From the NCBI GenBank assembly GCA_020310875.1, contig CM035432.1:90680054-90744053 (forward strand): 64,000 nucleotides of DNA, in the 5' to 3' direction. The position numbers and the translations under genes were made by a program. Shown here piece after piece: positions 21,315 through 32,929 of the stretch (the stretch's first letter is position 1; each line of letters begins with the position of its first letter). This DNA comes from Ceratopteris richardii (lineage: Eukaryota > Streptophyta > Polypodiopsida > Polypodiales > Pteridaceae). Below the pieces are notes generated by a model. That model saw only the letters and a list, made by a program, of their open reading frames with translations. It had not been told where the DNA came from and did no database searches.

Positions 21315-21315
21315 C

Positions 21316-21671
21316 TTTTGTCAATATATAATCCTTCCGCATACTTGACTGCTGGTCTAGGCACTATGTGAGCATCTCTGGCTTTCCTCAGCCTTGCCAC
21401 TGATCTGTTTAATCCATCTATGTAGATGGGTAAGTCATGTTGATTGGTTCTCACATATTCTAAAAGAGGTTCGGTACTCTCCCTCAATGATAGCCATTAG
21501 ACCGGCTATTGGTACAGAACTATGCATGTCTTCTGAGGCCATAATAGTTTCCTCTTCAGACTCACTCAAGGTTTCGGAATAATGGGAATGAATACTTGGC
21601 TTTGCTACACTTCCTACAAATGAGACTACACTTCTTCGGCTTCCTAGGATTCTTCCCGATCTTAAGTTCAT
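21316..21671 (-). pseudogene. Gag-upstream ORF (MNLRSG type), 3' part deleted; probably 5' end of GYP-1
   Basis: Starts MNLRSGRILGSRRS and after a frame change near 21480 continues GEYRTPLLEYVRTNQHD, IYIDGLNRSV and PAVKYAEGLYIDK. This parallels the N-terminal frame of GYP-3 at 48351-49250 (MNLRLGRHLG, YKTQLEYLRTNR, IYEDGLGRSV). At about 21316 it breaks in mid-domain and continues as GYP-2 integrase. The simplest reading is that it belongs to GYP-1, which GYP-2 entered, and that one deletion removed the GYP-1 gag start together with the GYP-2 5' half. Confidence 0.65.
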
Positions 21672-21759
21672 TCACTAAGAGCTCTAATTGAGTTTGGACA
21701 TCCCTTAGCTCCCAGTGCTCTCTTTAACATCTATAGATTTATATGTATTTTTTTCTTAA

Positions 21760-22290
21760 TTGAGGTATCACTTAAGGTCTCTAGCACGACACATGACACT
21801 TGATCAGTCAACGATACTCGACACTTGGTGAGTATCACGACACTTGAGGTCCAGCGACACATGACACCTAGTGAGTCAGCGACACACGACCCTTGGTAAG
21901 TATCACGACTCTGGATGTCCAATGACACTCGACACACGACACTTTGGAAGTGTTGCGACAGTGGGTCTACAAAACGACACATGACACTTGCTCAGTCACG
22001 ATACACGACAATTGATCTCGCTAATGATGTTGCAACACTTGATGCCAACGATACATGACACCCGGCAAGAATCGCGACACCTAAGGTCCAGCGATACACG
22101 ACACCTGGCGAGTATCGCGAGACCTGAGGTCCAGTGACACACAACACCTGGTGAGTATCGCGACACTTGAGTCTAGCAACACATGACACTTGGTGATTAT
22201 CGTGACACCTAAGGTCTATCAAATATCACGACACACGGGAATTCAAGTATCGCGACACTTGAACTCAACCGGTCACGACATTTGGATTTT
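21760..22290 (-). repeat. Short degenerate tandem repeats in the gypsy leader
   Basis: About a dozen degenerate units. On the plus strand they contain GACAC(T/C)TGG, GAGTATCGCGACAC and GGTCCAGCGACACACGACAC. They are unusually CpG-rich for this window. They lie between the primer-binding site and the first ORF of a minus-strand gypsy element. Short open frames through it are by-products of the repeat. Confidence 0.75.
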
Positions 22291-22924
22291 TCTCTCACAT
22301 AAGAAATTATTTCAAAAAACCAAGTTTATGAATGTGCTCTTAGCACCTGTTTCCCTTTCTCTAAGTGTCTGAATCACAAAAATTCATATCTCGACCCTCG
22401 ATATCTTCCTCACGACACCTGTCGTAGGTCATTTTCCTCTATCCTTTGATTTAAATTGAAGTTTTAGAGCAAGAACTTAATGGGCTCACCTTCCAAGCTC
22501 CCCTCTAGCTCTCTTCGACACTCACTTGTTTTGTTTAGCTCCACACAACATGATCTAGCTCTCGTGACACTTGCGGTCCGGGCTCTCATGATACTTGTGA
22601 TAAGACAAGTGATTTGAAAATGAATTGTTTTTTGTTTTTATGGCTCTGAAAGGTACCAAAACTGAAAAGGCTAAAAGCAAAGACTAGAAAATTAACCCTA
22701 TCTTCCTAGCCTTACTCGCTTACTTCCTCCTACCTACTCTAACTTCTCTCTCTAACTCACTTTCCTAAACTAATCTCAGAACTTACTACACACACTCCAA
22801 GGGTGAGAAGTAGTAAGTGCGGATAAAGGTGACTTACCAAAGGAGAGAAATTCACAACTCCTCTACTCACTTCAATGCTAAGATCTTTTACCATCACATG
22901 AATGCCTCGGTTTGATTCGACCTT
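22291..22924 (-). other. Remainder of gypsy leader, non-coding
   Basis: Sequence between the tandem repeats and the primer-binding site. It holds pyrimidine-rich stretches on the plus strand and no gene or motif that I recognise. Confidence 0.5.
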
Positions 22925-22941
22925 CCCCAGCAACGGTGCCA
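22925..22941 (-). other. Primer-binding site of gypsy LTR element (tRNA-Asp-like)
   Basis: The minus strand reads TGGCACCGTTGCTGGGG, close to the TGGCGCCGTTGCCGGGGA site typical of Athila-type elements, five bases from the LTR end at 22947. GYP-3 has the close relative TGGCGCCGTTGCCAGGGA. Confidence 0.85.
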
Positions 22942-22946
22942 AAAAA

Positions 22947-23837
22947 TGTGTGTACTTGAGTATCGACTTAGGGACTTGTGGAGAAAGAGACTATACCTCA
23001 ATGCCCTTCAAGTGCATATAGTGAGGATTTAGGCTTTAATTATCAATCCAAGGAGTATCAAAACCTAGTCGAGTGTATGAGGACATGCATTCAAATGATG
23101 GTCAACGCAAATGAGATCTAACAAGGTACATGCAAGTATAAATCCACCACATTCAAGCTTTCAAGGTTGGCTATGGTGTCGCAACACTTAGAACATCAGT
23201 CAATAGTAAATCAAGCTTTTCTCTCAGCTTGAACTCCGAATATGGAAAAAAGGCAATTTGTTTCGAAGCTCTCAAGAAGACGGATCCAATGCCGGTCTTC
23301 CCACTCAATTTTGATGCTCCTGCTTCAAGTTATGCGCAAAATACTGAGCTGTAAAAATGACCTTCCTATGCTTCAGCACTTCCTACACTTAGCACACACC
23401 TTACCAACAACAAACAAGCAGTTTCATCAATAGACAACACTTCTAAGCACTCTTTTCAAGCATTACACATGCATGCAAACTCACAAAGAAGAAGATACAG
23501 AGAGGAGAAGATACAAATTCAAAATTATGTGCTCTTGATTCTCACAATGGCCAAAAGTCCTTACATAGAGCCACAAAATGACTTATATACTTGTGCCCTG
23601 GAATTGGTCCTTTCACACAAGAGACCGGCACTTTATTGACTAAAAGACTAATTCCTACTAATTTACAAAGGTAATGATACAAATCTCTATGGGTATGCAT
23701 CTAGAGGACTCCTCTAGTGCACTTACATCGGAAATTATATTACAAAATGACTATGGTACAAAAATAAAGTGTCCAAATCGGAAAAATTTTGGGGCCCTTC
23801 TTCTGTCTGCATCTCCGCTCTTCTTTGCTCTGCAACA
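22947..23837 (-). repeat. Gypsy 5' LTR (891 bp), assigned to GYP-1 by inference
   Basis: The minus strand begins TGTTGCAGAGC at 23837 and ends before the primer-binding site. It aligns over most of its length with 14478-15275 at clearly lower identity than the palindrome arms have to each other, with extra U5 at its end. Its U3 start corresponds to the internal TATTGCAGAGC of the GYP-2 LTR. The divergence argues that it belongs to a different insertion from GYP-2. Confidence 0.75.
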
Positions 23838-24599
23838 GAAGGGAAGTTGTGGTGTGGTAGTGGAAGACTGATAGTTAGATTGGTGATTGGTGAATGCTGA
23901 TAGATAGGGCCAAAATTTATGTGCTCATGAAGTAGAGGATGCTCGGAGGGGAGCACAAGTAGCTGGCATGGTTATGTGCTTAAAATGTTGACAAGAAGAT
24001 CAAAGCAGCTAGGTCGTGATCAATGTCTTTAGGAGTTGCAATGGTTAGCACTCAAAATAGTCTCTGCACAGAGTATAAGTGCCTCATCAATAAACCACGT
24101 GGTGTGTCGAGGATTGGCAACACGATGACATTGCAAAAGATCGACATCAGTGGGAATCACTCAGATGACCAGGTGTTGGGTCTAGCCACATCCACCTCTT
24201 CTTCTTTTTTCTAGAACCTCCTACTTCCTCTTTCCTCAGGGTCTAAAGATGCAAAATTCTTGCCAAGCTCTAGGAAAAAATTAAGAACAATATAGCATGA
24301 GTTTGTGTGTAGTTCCAATGAGGCCAAGAGAAATTATTTTATCTATCTTTACATTTAGGTTGGGTTCTACAAAGTTTTATCTCTATATCTTATTTAGTAA
24401 TCAGAAGGCATTTGGAGAAGTGAGAGGCAAGAGAAGTTGATATTTCACTCTCTATTCTTGTAATTAGCATTTGATAGTAATACAACTACATTTTCATCTT
24501 ATTTCTTTCATATCCATTTGTAAACTTATCCAGTATAGTTTTTGAATCCGCTTTTCATGTAGAGTGATGGAATGACCTCCTAGTGAAACAATGATTTAT
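23838..24599. other. Unassigned interval
   Basis: No coding region longer than background and no recognisable domain. The flank immediately after the LTR (GAAGG) does not match the flank at 13179-13183 (ACTTG). The right part resembles an LTR/leader of another gypsy element (AT-rich with CTTGTAATTAG) but has no clear boundary. Confidence 0.4.
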
Positions 24600-25990
24600 G
24601 GGTGCCGAAGAAGATACTATGAAAAAGATCGGATGGGAAATCAAAGAACTAAGGGAACGGGAGGCAAAGGTGAGTGTTTGGTGCATGATCTGTCACAAAT
24701 AGGGACACCCTCAGGTAGAAAGCCCTCACAAGGTGATCTACCAGTTCTGTGGCAAATGGGGATATGACACTCACAACTACTACTACCTGAAGGGAATGGT
24801 TGAGCCGCAATCACATGCATATTATGGACAACCAACAATGTCATCACAACCCTCGATTCCTATGATTCAACCAATGGTAGTGGCACTAGGTCCTACCCTC
24901 CATAATATCCCTATTGTTCCATCATTTTATTCCTCTCTTGATAATGGAGGCATGATGAACAATCCCAATGATCAAGCATCAATGTTTAGGAACCAGCCTC
25001 GATGGCCCATAATGTGTTACAGGTGTGAGGAATATGATCACGTGTAGGCTTGATATTTACTGCTAGAAAATGCACCATCTTGCACTCACTGTTTGGAGTC
25101 GAGAGATAACTATACAAAGGATTACCCAAAGCAGACTACCCCAAACCAATTAAATAATGCCTTTCACATCTCGATAGAAGAGTGTATTGCTCAGAGCACG
25201 CATCTACAATCACCAATGGCTAATATTGTACAAATGAAAGAGATCTCTTTACTAAGAGTACACACTAGGGCTCAATGGGTGGAAGAAGAGGAATATAAGG
25301 TAGTGGAAAGCAAGGATACCAGCTCGCAAAAAAGAAATGATTTTGGTGAAGCATTCAAACTAGACCCAACAACTTAGATGCATTGTCAGAAGAGAGAAAG
25401 GAAGAGCAATAGCAAGGGATCTGACTTGGAGAAAGAGTTTAGCAAAGTAGAAGAGGTGCCTACCAAGGAGGGAGGACCTCTTACGAGAGCAAAAAGGGAG
25501 CCATTGAAGGTTCTTGATTCATCAAACCAAATATTGGAAACCCTAGTGACTTACTAGGTGGTAGAGCCATGCAAGGAGTAGAGTTGGGTGAGAACAATAG
25601 AAGATGCTTTCTGGATGGCTCAATAAGAGTTAAAGGATGTGACTCTGAATCTCACCATAAGTGTATTGACAACCCCTTTTTCAATGAGTCAAATTCTGAA
25701 GAATACATACCACAAGTAATTCTATATGACCAATTGTGTATGGATGCTTGGTTCCAAAGTGAGATGCTCAGCATCATTGCTTCATTAGGAACACTCATTT
25801 TGATGGGTTGTAATCTTGGTGATTGTTTTATAATGTAGGCTCCTCTGATCGACTATTATAGTCCTTGGGTAACAATCAAGATAGTCGGGTAGGAAATCTT
25901 GAGAGTAATCATAGATGGTAGATCGGGTATCAACTTGATGCTTGAATTAAAAACAAAGCAGCTAGGAATTTATTACATTCTTGACCCCCT
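24600..25990 (+). pseudogene. Decayed gypsy gag-protease fragment
   Basis: Plus strand, many stops and frame changes. A Pro/Met/Gln-rich gag stretch (PMVVALGPTLHNIP) precedes a zinc-knuckle remnant CYRCEEYDHV, interrupted by stops. The fragment CTHCLESRDNYTKDYPK follows. An acidic spacer comes next. At 25885-25975 there is a protease-like strand: ILRVIIDGRSGINLMLELKT, corresponding to the IDGGSGVN motif of some plant gypsy proteases. No LTR could be tied to it. The reading is tentative at the protease and fairly clear at the zinc knuckle. Confidence 0.6.
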
Positions 25991-26445
25991 AGTTGATCAT
26001 TGTCCTCAAATATCTACCCAAGTATCCCTCTAGCCTCAGTGATTAGTTCTTGAACTCCCTCGGTACCCTTGAATTGATGTCCTCAAACTCGCATAGTTTC
26101 TTGAATCTTGTTCGCAACCTTGGTGTCTTGAACCTTGTTCTCAACCTTAGTATCTTGAACACTCAATCAAGTGCCACCCAAGGTTTCCCAAGGACTTCAC
26201 ACTTCCATGCTACCTCATGAGATTTGGAAAGTCATTTTGTGAGCTTTCCAATGGTATCTTACATGCCTCAATCCGACCTATGGATTGAGAGATACACTTG
26301 AATCTTTGTTGGGTCCAAATTCTTAAAGCACCTCCTCCCCAATTCCTACCTTTTCATATGATAGAGTGCCCAAGTGCCTTTTTTAGAGGCCATTGGGTCA
26401 TTCCACCTTTCCCAAGCCTACTTCCTAAGCTTTGATACCAATGCA
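25977..26445 (-). mobile_element. TRIM-like remnant (internal region and primer site)
   Basis: The minus strand matches the internal region of the TRIM at 50280-51262: the repeated GGTTCAAGACACC/GAGGTTGAGAACAAG units, the TGGCACTTGATTGAGTGTTCAAG segment (given in part) and TAGGAAGTAGGCTTGGG directly after a primer site reading TTGGTATCAAAGC. Beyond the primer site the sequence no longer matches the TRIM LTR, and at 25977 a PPT-like AGGGGGTC abuts gypsy-like sequence. It is therefore either a relative with different LTRs or a copy truncated at both ends. Confidence 0.65.
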
Positions 26446-29300
26446 AGAGACTGATAAATTGTGACCACCACGTGCTAGAGAGATGACTCTCCTCCCAACC
26501 TTATGCATGTATATAAAGCTGCTTGAATCAACAAGACCATAAATGTAACTAAAGCCCACAAGTGCATGTGAAATCTCCTCCACTCCTTTAATATCTTCCA
26601 CTAGAGTCTACTAGTGGTTGGAGTGATCTCAACCACTACTTTAGTACCTTCCACTAGAGTCCACTAGTGTTTGGTGTACTCGCCACTCGAGTTAAGTCCC
26701 ACTGCTAAAGAAGACTAACATGCAAAGCGATTTTCTTTAGCATAAAACCTTAACGATAAACTTTAGCACCTTATGGGAAGGCAAGGATAAAGTGATTTAT
26801 GGGAAGGCAAGGATGAAGTGATTTCTGCTTCAGCTCAATATTTCTTAATTTCAAAACCTTTTACTAAAAATTGATCACTATGGAAGTTTCTAATCATTTG
26901 AGCCTATGTGCTATATAAAACCTTGCTCCAAGGTTGACCCTTTTGTTTTCCTTCATATTGTGAAACAAAGCATATAATACAGCTTCTTTGATCTTAGAAT
27001 TTAAGATCCATTAAGCAAAAAAATGAGCTTACTTAAACTCTTAACTCTTTAGGTAGCACGATCCGTTTTCAACCCTAGGACATGTCTAAAATCTTTTACA
27101 TCTTGGAAAAATCTTCCCAAGATTTGATCCTTCTTGGGATTCTTTACTAGAAGCAAAATGTCTATTCCACGTGATTCATTCATGAGTTTACTGCCAGAGT
27201 GTGGATAGCCTCTATTAAACCCTACTATTATAACATAGTTTGTAGTAGTTCTAATTGAAATCACTTGGATAGTCCTATTCTAAGTGTAATGATTGTGAGG
27301 AGGTGATGGGATATATGCAGAGATGAGTGGGTGTTGCAACAAACCCACTTCAGTGAACTCTAGAGAACAAGGACACATGGTAGTTATGTGTACACTATAA
27401 CTAGACAAGAGATGATTGGGTGGCAAGTTAAATGACTCATCTCTTGTGTGTAACCCAACATTATGTAACATTGATATCAAAGATTTCATGGAGATCTTGG
27501 TGGAGCTTCCATGGTGACCTTATTGGAAGTACTCCATGCTTCTTAAGAAAGGACTTTCCTAACTTTGCTTGTGGAGATGAAGAACATTTTCATTCGATAA
27601 TCTATGTCTTCTTTCCCATGCACATCTTATTATGCTAATATTCTTTGCATGTTATCCAATTTTCACCTTTCTTCTCTATAACAAAAAAGGATTTGTAGAG
27701 CCACAAAGGGGGTGAGAACACCCCCCCCCCCTCCCCCAACTTCAAGAAAAAAGGCTCTTTTCTCACCTTGATGCCCAAGTGCATATTGTACATCCACATA
27801 GAGTCAGAGGGCGCCCATCCTATGCACTCCCAGTAGTCAAGAAGGAGGTCGAACTGCATCCTTGGTATCCTCTCACTTCTTGATGAGCATATAATGATTG
27901 GCTATGCATTTTATAGGCTCTTTTTCCATATCCCAATAACGTATGGGGTAGTTCCTATTGATTTATGGCACCTTCATTCTCGAAATTTGCACCTGCACAA
28001 AATTCACGCCTTCTTCTTATGTTGACCATATTCCTCTTTCTTCGTACATTGCTTGAGCAATTGAGAACTATATTATACCTCGTTTTCTATATTTCCTTCA
28101 TGTATAAAGGAGGCATCCGAGAGCTCTTCTCTCCCTTTTCACTCATATAGCATGTCCTCTTATTTTCATATTTGAGAAGCCTTCCATATCATATCGAAGA
28201 GGAACCAAATGAGATAGAAATGATATGGGTTCATACTTCTCATAAAAAAGCAAAAGGAATTCTCATTTCAATGAGCGTTTTTGGAGAAAGAGGGAAGATG
28301 AATGTGGGCAACGAGCTTCATGTGCATCTTTTCCTATCCTTCATGTGCATCTTTTAGGCACAAATCTGGGAAAGAGAAGTTTTACCACTAATCTCCCTTT
28401 TCACTTGCAAAGAAAGGGGATGGAAGGATAAGTATGAAGATGCATGGAAGGGGATCAAGAAGGAGAGGAATGTGAAATCAAGACTTCGAAGAGGATGCAA
28501 TCAAGTAGATCTTCATTTGAAAAGATCGAGGAATTTTCTATTTACTTTTTCACTTGTTTTTGAAAGATTTCCATGTTGCATAGCTTCGAGAAGGCATGAA
28601 TATTCATTTAGAACATATGGTCCTCATGCTCATAGAATCCTCATCCCTATATATGAGCAAAGTTGAAATCATGCATGTATGAGAAACGTTGAAGTCATGC
28701 TAAAGGGCATCTTTGCTCATCATTCTTAGATATCAAAGATTGATTAAATGACTTTTATTGAACTCATGTCTGTTGTATGGAGTTTTTGTAATAGGTGCAT
28801 AACTTGATTTGAAGAAAATATCTCCCAAAATCCTTTGGGAAAGCATCCAAAGTAACATCTCTAGTTACTGTTTCCAATCGGTGACTACCTAGTACCTCAT
28901 CAACTTCAAATTTGCGCTATTCTTTTCTCCAAAGGCCAATTTCAATAATTTGAATCTTGTTGGAAATGTTATCTTGCACTTTCCAATGGTGTAAAGCTCA
29001 AAGCTTGTTGGAATTGGAAGAGGTTTGATTTTTTTGCACTAAGAAATAGATCTCGATTGCTATGTTTGGAAGTTGTGGAGTTGGAATTGGTGACATGATA
29101 ACACTTAGAGATCTATAACACTTAGAGATCTTTTGGCATGATAACACTTAGAGATCTATAATGGAGATGTATTTTCACATTATAGCTTATGTAACATCCT
29201 TCAATTTACTGGATAGGCTTAGGAAACACCTCAACTTGTAGCTTAGAATCACTATATCACTCAAATTGCTTTAAATGCATGAATTATAAGGATACCTTAA
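26446..29300. other. Long unassigned interval with small repeats
   Basis: No open frame with a recognisable domain on either strand. Visible are a direct repeat of CTTCCACTAGAGTC(T/C)ACTAGTG at about 26590-26670, a tandem TTATGGGAAGGCAAGGAT unit at about 26772-26815, a poly-C run at 27720-27735, and ACACTTAGAGATCT repeated at about 29098-29155. Some of this may be LTR or UTR of decayed elements, but I could not assign it. Confidence 0.5.
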
Positions 29301-29698
29301 TTCTTATATATAGGATCACCCATAGGGGAATCACATGAGTGTATTTGTACATGAAAGGGTGAAAAATGCCTACATTGAACATTTGCTTGTACTCTCAAAT
29401 GAGTGAAGTACTTTGGTAACGATGCACCTCAATGGACTCTTCTTCTCGAGAGCTCCATGATGATACCCTTGAGATAGAAAACCTAGATCCAAATGCCACA
29501 CACAGTACTCTGCACATAGCCTCGAGAATATGCAGAAAAACATAGTACACAGAGAGCACGAACAAAAATTTCTTGGGGTTACAAATGTGGTCAAACTTAT
29601 AGTCTATGGCTGACCAGACCGCTATATGTTTTATTAAAGAACATATACAAAGGTGTACAAAGACCATTTGGGATTTCACACGGACACTAAGAGTAACA
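29300..29698 (-). repeat. COP-C 3' LTR (inner limit uncertain)
   Basis: The minus strand starts TGTTACTCTTAGTGTCCG at 29698, after a purine-rich tract (TAGTGGGAGAT) downstream of RNase H. AATAAAACATATAG about 70 bases in resembles a poly(A) signal region. A similar segment of about 100 bp is found on the plus strand at 54478-54570. The far end of the LTR was not located. Confidence 0.5.
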
Positions 29699-29913
29699 AT
29701 CTCCCACTAAAGGCCAATATGGCCAAAGTGTCTATGGGAGAAAGATAAAAAATGATAAAGAATATCTGAGTGTAAGTATACAAAGTAAACCTCCCACCTG
29801 ATAGGCATGTTACAAAATATATAAGTAAATGTGTAAGATCATGGATCAAGTAACCCCCATCAAGTGACAACAGTGTCAAAAGCTATCCTATGGTAGAGCT
29901 TTAGTCAAACCAT

Positions 29914-30480
29914 CTATAGCATTATCTCAAGTATGAACCTTCTCAAGAATAATGCACTCAATGGCCAAGCAGTCTCTAATGAAGTGATACCACACCTCAA
30001 TGTCTTGATCTTTGCATGATAGAACGGATTCTTAGCCAATACAATGGCACTTTGACTATCACAAAGCAAACGAGGTACATGAGGTAGACCTATATCACAA
30101 GCAAGACGGAAAAGCCACAAAGCTTCTTTACATGCCTCACTTGATGCAATATACTTTGCTTCTATAGTGGAAATGGTTGTACATTCTTGAAGATGAGATC
30201 TCCAAGAGATAGCACCTCCAACAAAATGAAAAATGTACCCTGATGTAGACTTATGATTGTCTACACAATCAACATAATCAAAATCTATGTTACCAATAAT
30301 GGATGTTTTCCCTCTATCCAAGCATAGACACTTGTCTTTAGTTCCACTCAGAGATCTCAAAATAATCTTGATCGCTTCCCAATGCTTCTTGCTAGGATTA
30401 GACATATATATACTCAAAGCTCCCATTGCAAATGCAATGCCTAGTCTTGTGGCTACCATAGCAATACATGAGACTACCAA
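29914..30480 (-). pseudogene. COP-C RNase H
   Basis: Copia RNase H: ATRLGIAFAMGALSIYMSNP, then GNIDFDYVDCVDNHKSTSGY (first Asp region), SWRSHLQECTTISTIEAKYI (Glu), LLCDSQSAIVLAKNP (Asp) and FYHAKIKTL. The usual KHI(D/E)...YHF ending is corrupted (KIKTLRCGIT). It lies downstream of reverse transcriptase at 30500-31400 in a neighbouring frame. Confidence 0.82.
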
Positions 30481-30489
30481 TAGCAGACC

Positions 30490-31400
30490 GATAAGGAATT
30501 TTGATCATGAATTCCTTTTCCTCATCTGATTTGGGGAAAGCATCCTTGCTCAATTTCACATATGTGGGTAAAGGTGTACTGAATGCCTTTCCACCCTGCA
30601 TATTGAACATGTGAAGTACTTTGGATTAGTACTCATTGAGAAAAGTGTATGCATCTTTTACTCCTATCATGGGTAATGCGCATGCCAATAATATGTTTGG
30701 CATCCCATAAATCTTTCATATCAAATGTCTCACTCAACTTCTTTTTGGGAATTGACAAGTCATAAGAGGACTTCCCAACAATCAACATATCATCGACATA
30801 AAGTATCAAGCATATCAAGCTGCCATCTGAGCATCTCTTTGTGCCGAGACAATGATCCTCATTGCTTTGAGAATAGCCGTGAGACTTCATAAAAGCATCA
30901 AGCTTTTGGTACCATTTTCTAGGGAACTATTTAAGTCCATTTAAGCTCTTCTTCAGCTTACAAACTAGAACCTCTTTGCTAGGAACTACATAACCCTCTG
31001 GTTATTCCATATAGATCTAATCTATAAGATCTCCATGTAAGAAAGCAGTTTTCACATCCATTTGGACTAGCTCTAAGTCCTCCATTGCAATGAATCCAAG
31101 CAACATTCGAAGGGTAGTCATCTTCACCATTGGAGAGAAGATTTCCTTGAAATCAACACCACGTTGCTTAAAACCCTTTGCAACAAGTCATGCTTTATAC
31201 TTAAGAGAAGCACTATCCGATGTGAATTTCAGCTTATATACCCATTTACATGGTAAAGCTTTCGTGTCCTTTAGCACAAGTGCAAGTACCATTCTTATGA
31301 ATAGAATCCGACTCACTCTTCATGACACACTCCCACGTGACATGATCCTGTCTGCATGGCCTCTTTGTAGCAAGAAGGCTCACCAACATCTGTTGGCATA
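30490..31400 (-). pseudogene. COP-C reverse transcriptase
   Basis: Broken into several frames. The active-site strand is legible as LILYVDDMLIVGKSSYDL (30890-30633 frame), followed by KKLSETFDMKDLWDAKHIIGM and SQ..VLHMFNMQGGKAFSTPL. Upstream, the stretch around 31000-31250 codes for the finger and palm parts with stops. The catalytic YVDD is kept but the protein cannot be made. Confidence 0.8.
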
Positions 31401-32440
31401 ACAAAATGCAAACTTGGAAAATATCTATCAGGTGGATGTGAGACACGTGCAGAGCATCTCAATGGTTGCTAGACAGGAACATTTGAAAACTGATATGATC
31501 GGATATTCTCTTGAACATCCCTATGTGCAACAATTTTATGCATGCTAACTAGAGGACTAATATCCTCAAACACCACTTTTCTCACTTGAACCTCCTTAAT
31601 GGGTTGTTTATGCATTTTAGACTCATTAAAAATAACATCACTACTTTTGATCACTAACTATGTTTCAAGATCGCATAAGTGATATCCAAATTATCATTCT
31701 CGACCATATCCAAGAAAAATGCATGTCTTTGAATTATGGTCCAGCTTTTGTCTAGGATTCTTGGGTATATGAACATATGCTTCACACCCAAAAACTCAAA
31801 GATGATCATAATATGGTGGCTTCCCTATCCATAACTCTTGTGCCACTTTTAGACCTTTGGCAGTACTAGGTGAAAGGTTAATCACATGAACTGGTGTCAA
31901 TACAGCTTCTACCCAAAAGCCTTGTGAAAGGTTTGCATGATGCAACATAGAAACCACTCAATCTTGAATAGTTCTATTCATCCTTTCAAGTACACCATTC
32001 TGTACTGATGTATAAGGAGTTGTAAACTCTCTACAAATTCCTCTAGACTAATAGAAAAGACTGAATTCATGTGAGGTATACTCACCCCCATTATCTAAAC
32101 GTAAATCTTTGAGCTTACTTCCTTTTTTAGTCTCAATTGAAGCAAACCATTTTTTGAAGGTAGGGAATACCTCATCCTTCAATTTGATAGGATATACCTA
32201 GACTTTTCTAGTAGCATCATCTATGAAAGTGACAAAGTAAAGAGAACAACCCAAAGACCTTATGGGCATTGGACCACACAAATCTTCATGAATGAGATCT
32301 AAGGGCAAAATTGAAGAGGTCAATGTGCATTTTATGCACATTCTTAGTTTGCTTTTTATATTGATGATGCACACAAAATGAAGAATCAGAGAAAGATAAC
32401 ACAAAGTAGCTAGAATGAGAAAGATACAAATAAGGGATTA
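31400..32440 (-). pseudogene. COP-C integrase
   Basis: Minus strand. The core start reads [20 protein letters not shown] and [13 protein letters not shown] (32404-32198). Then come decayed parts matching the FSYTPQQNG-type region near 32000-31900 and the FGCEAYVHIPKNPRQKL-like tail near 31800-31740, with numerous stops. The region corresponds in order and size to a copia integrase between protease and reverse transcriptase. Confidence 0.72.
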
Positions 32441-32857
32441 AGCGAACCAACTTTGCTTCCTTTTGCAATAGCCATATTGCTCTTTGATATGCGAAAGGAC
32501 TAACCATAGAAAACCAAGGTCATCAAGTTGATCAACTAACATCAAACTATGTGATAATTGAGGTACATGGTATACATTATGCATAGTAAATTTTGAACCA
32601 TCAATGAACTGCACAACCACATATCCAATGTCGACAACATCACACTGGTAAGACTCACCAAGTCTCACAGTACCAAGAAACTTTGCTCCATAAGTAGAGA
32701 ACCATTCTCTATGTGGTGTCTCATGGAAAGAAGCATCATAATCTAGCAGCCATGTGTGGGAAAGAGAATCAGCCATAAGGGCCTCAATAGACATAGTACT
32801 CTCAAGTGTCAACACATCAGCATCATCAAAAATAGCATTGATTTCTTCAATCTTCAT
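32438..32857 (-). pseudogene. COP-C protease with lost active site
   Basis: Open 139-residue piece: HTWLLDYDASFHETPHREWF, then KFTMHNVYHVPQLSHSLMLV. Copia proteases have LDSGASFHMTP at this point. Here Ser-Gly has become Tyr-Asp, so the DSG catalytic motif is destroyed. The zinc knuckle CHYCHKKGHMKRDC lies just upstream at about 32936-32980. Confidence 0.82.
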
Positions 32858-32929
32858 GGTTGAAGTAGATGGTGCATGTAACTATTTAACATACCCATCA
32901 ACATTTTACCCTTTACCTTTAGCATTCTT

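Larger units (their letters stand above)
13184..21315 (-). mobile_element. GYP-2: Athila/Tat-like Ty3/gypsy element, U3-bounded at its left end, 5' half deleted
   Basis: Minus-strand element retaining integrase, second retropepsin, a long third ORF, polypurine tract and 3' LTR. The 3' LTR is followed by a reversed copy of itself, so the element ends at 13184 in a U3 start (TGTTGAGGG), joined to the gag of GYP-1. Its gag, protease and reverse transcriptase are gone: at about 21315 the integrase start is fused to a gag-upstream ORF. The flank left of 13184 is ACTTG. The matching duplication should have lain at the lost 5' end. Confidence 0.8.

Noticed and set aside
21731-22222. Two repetitive minus-strand frames of 76-83 codons
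   Set aside because: They arise from the short tandem repeats of the gypsy leader and have no independent support as proteins.
27720-27736. Poly-C tract as a functional G-quadruplex or polypurine tract
   Set aside because: No LTR edge or element lies beside it. It is a simple low-complexity run.
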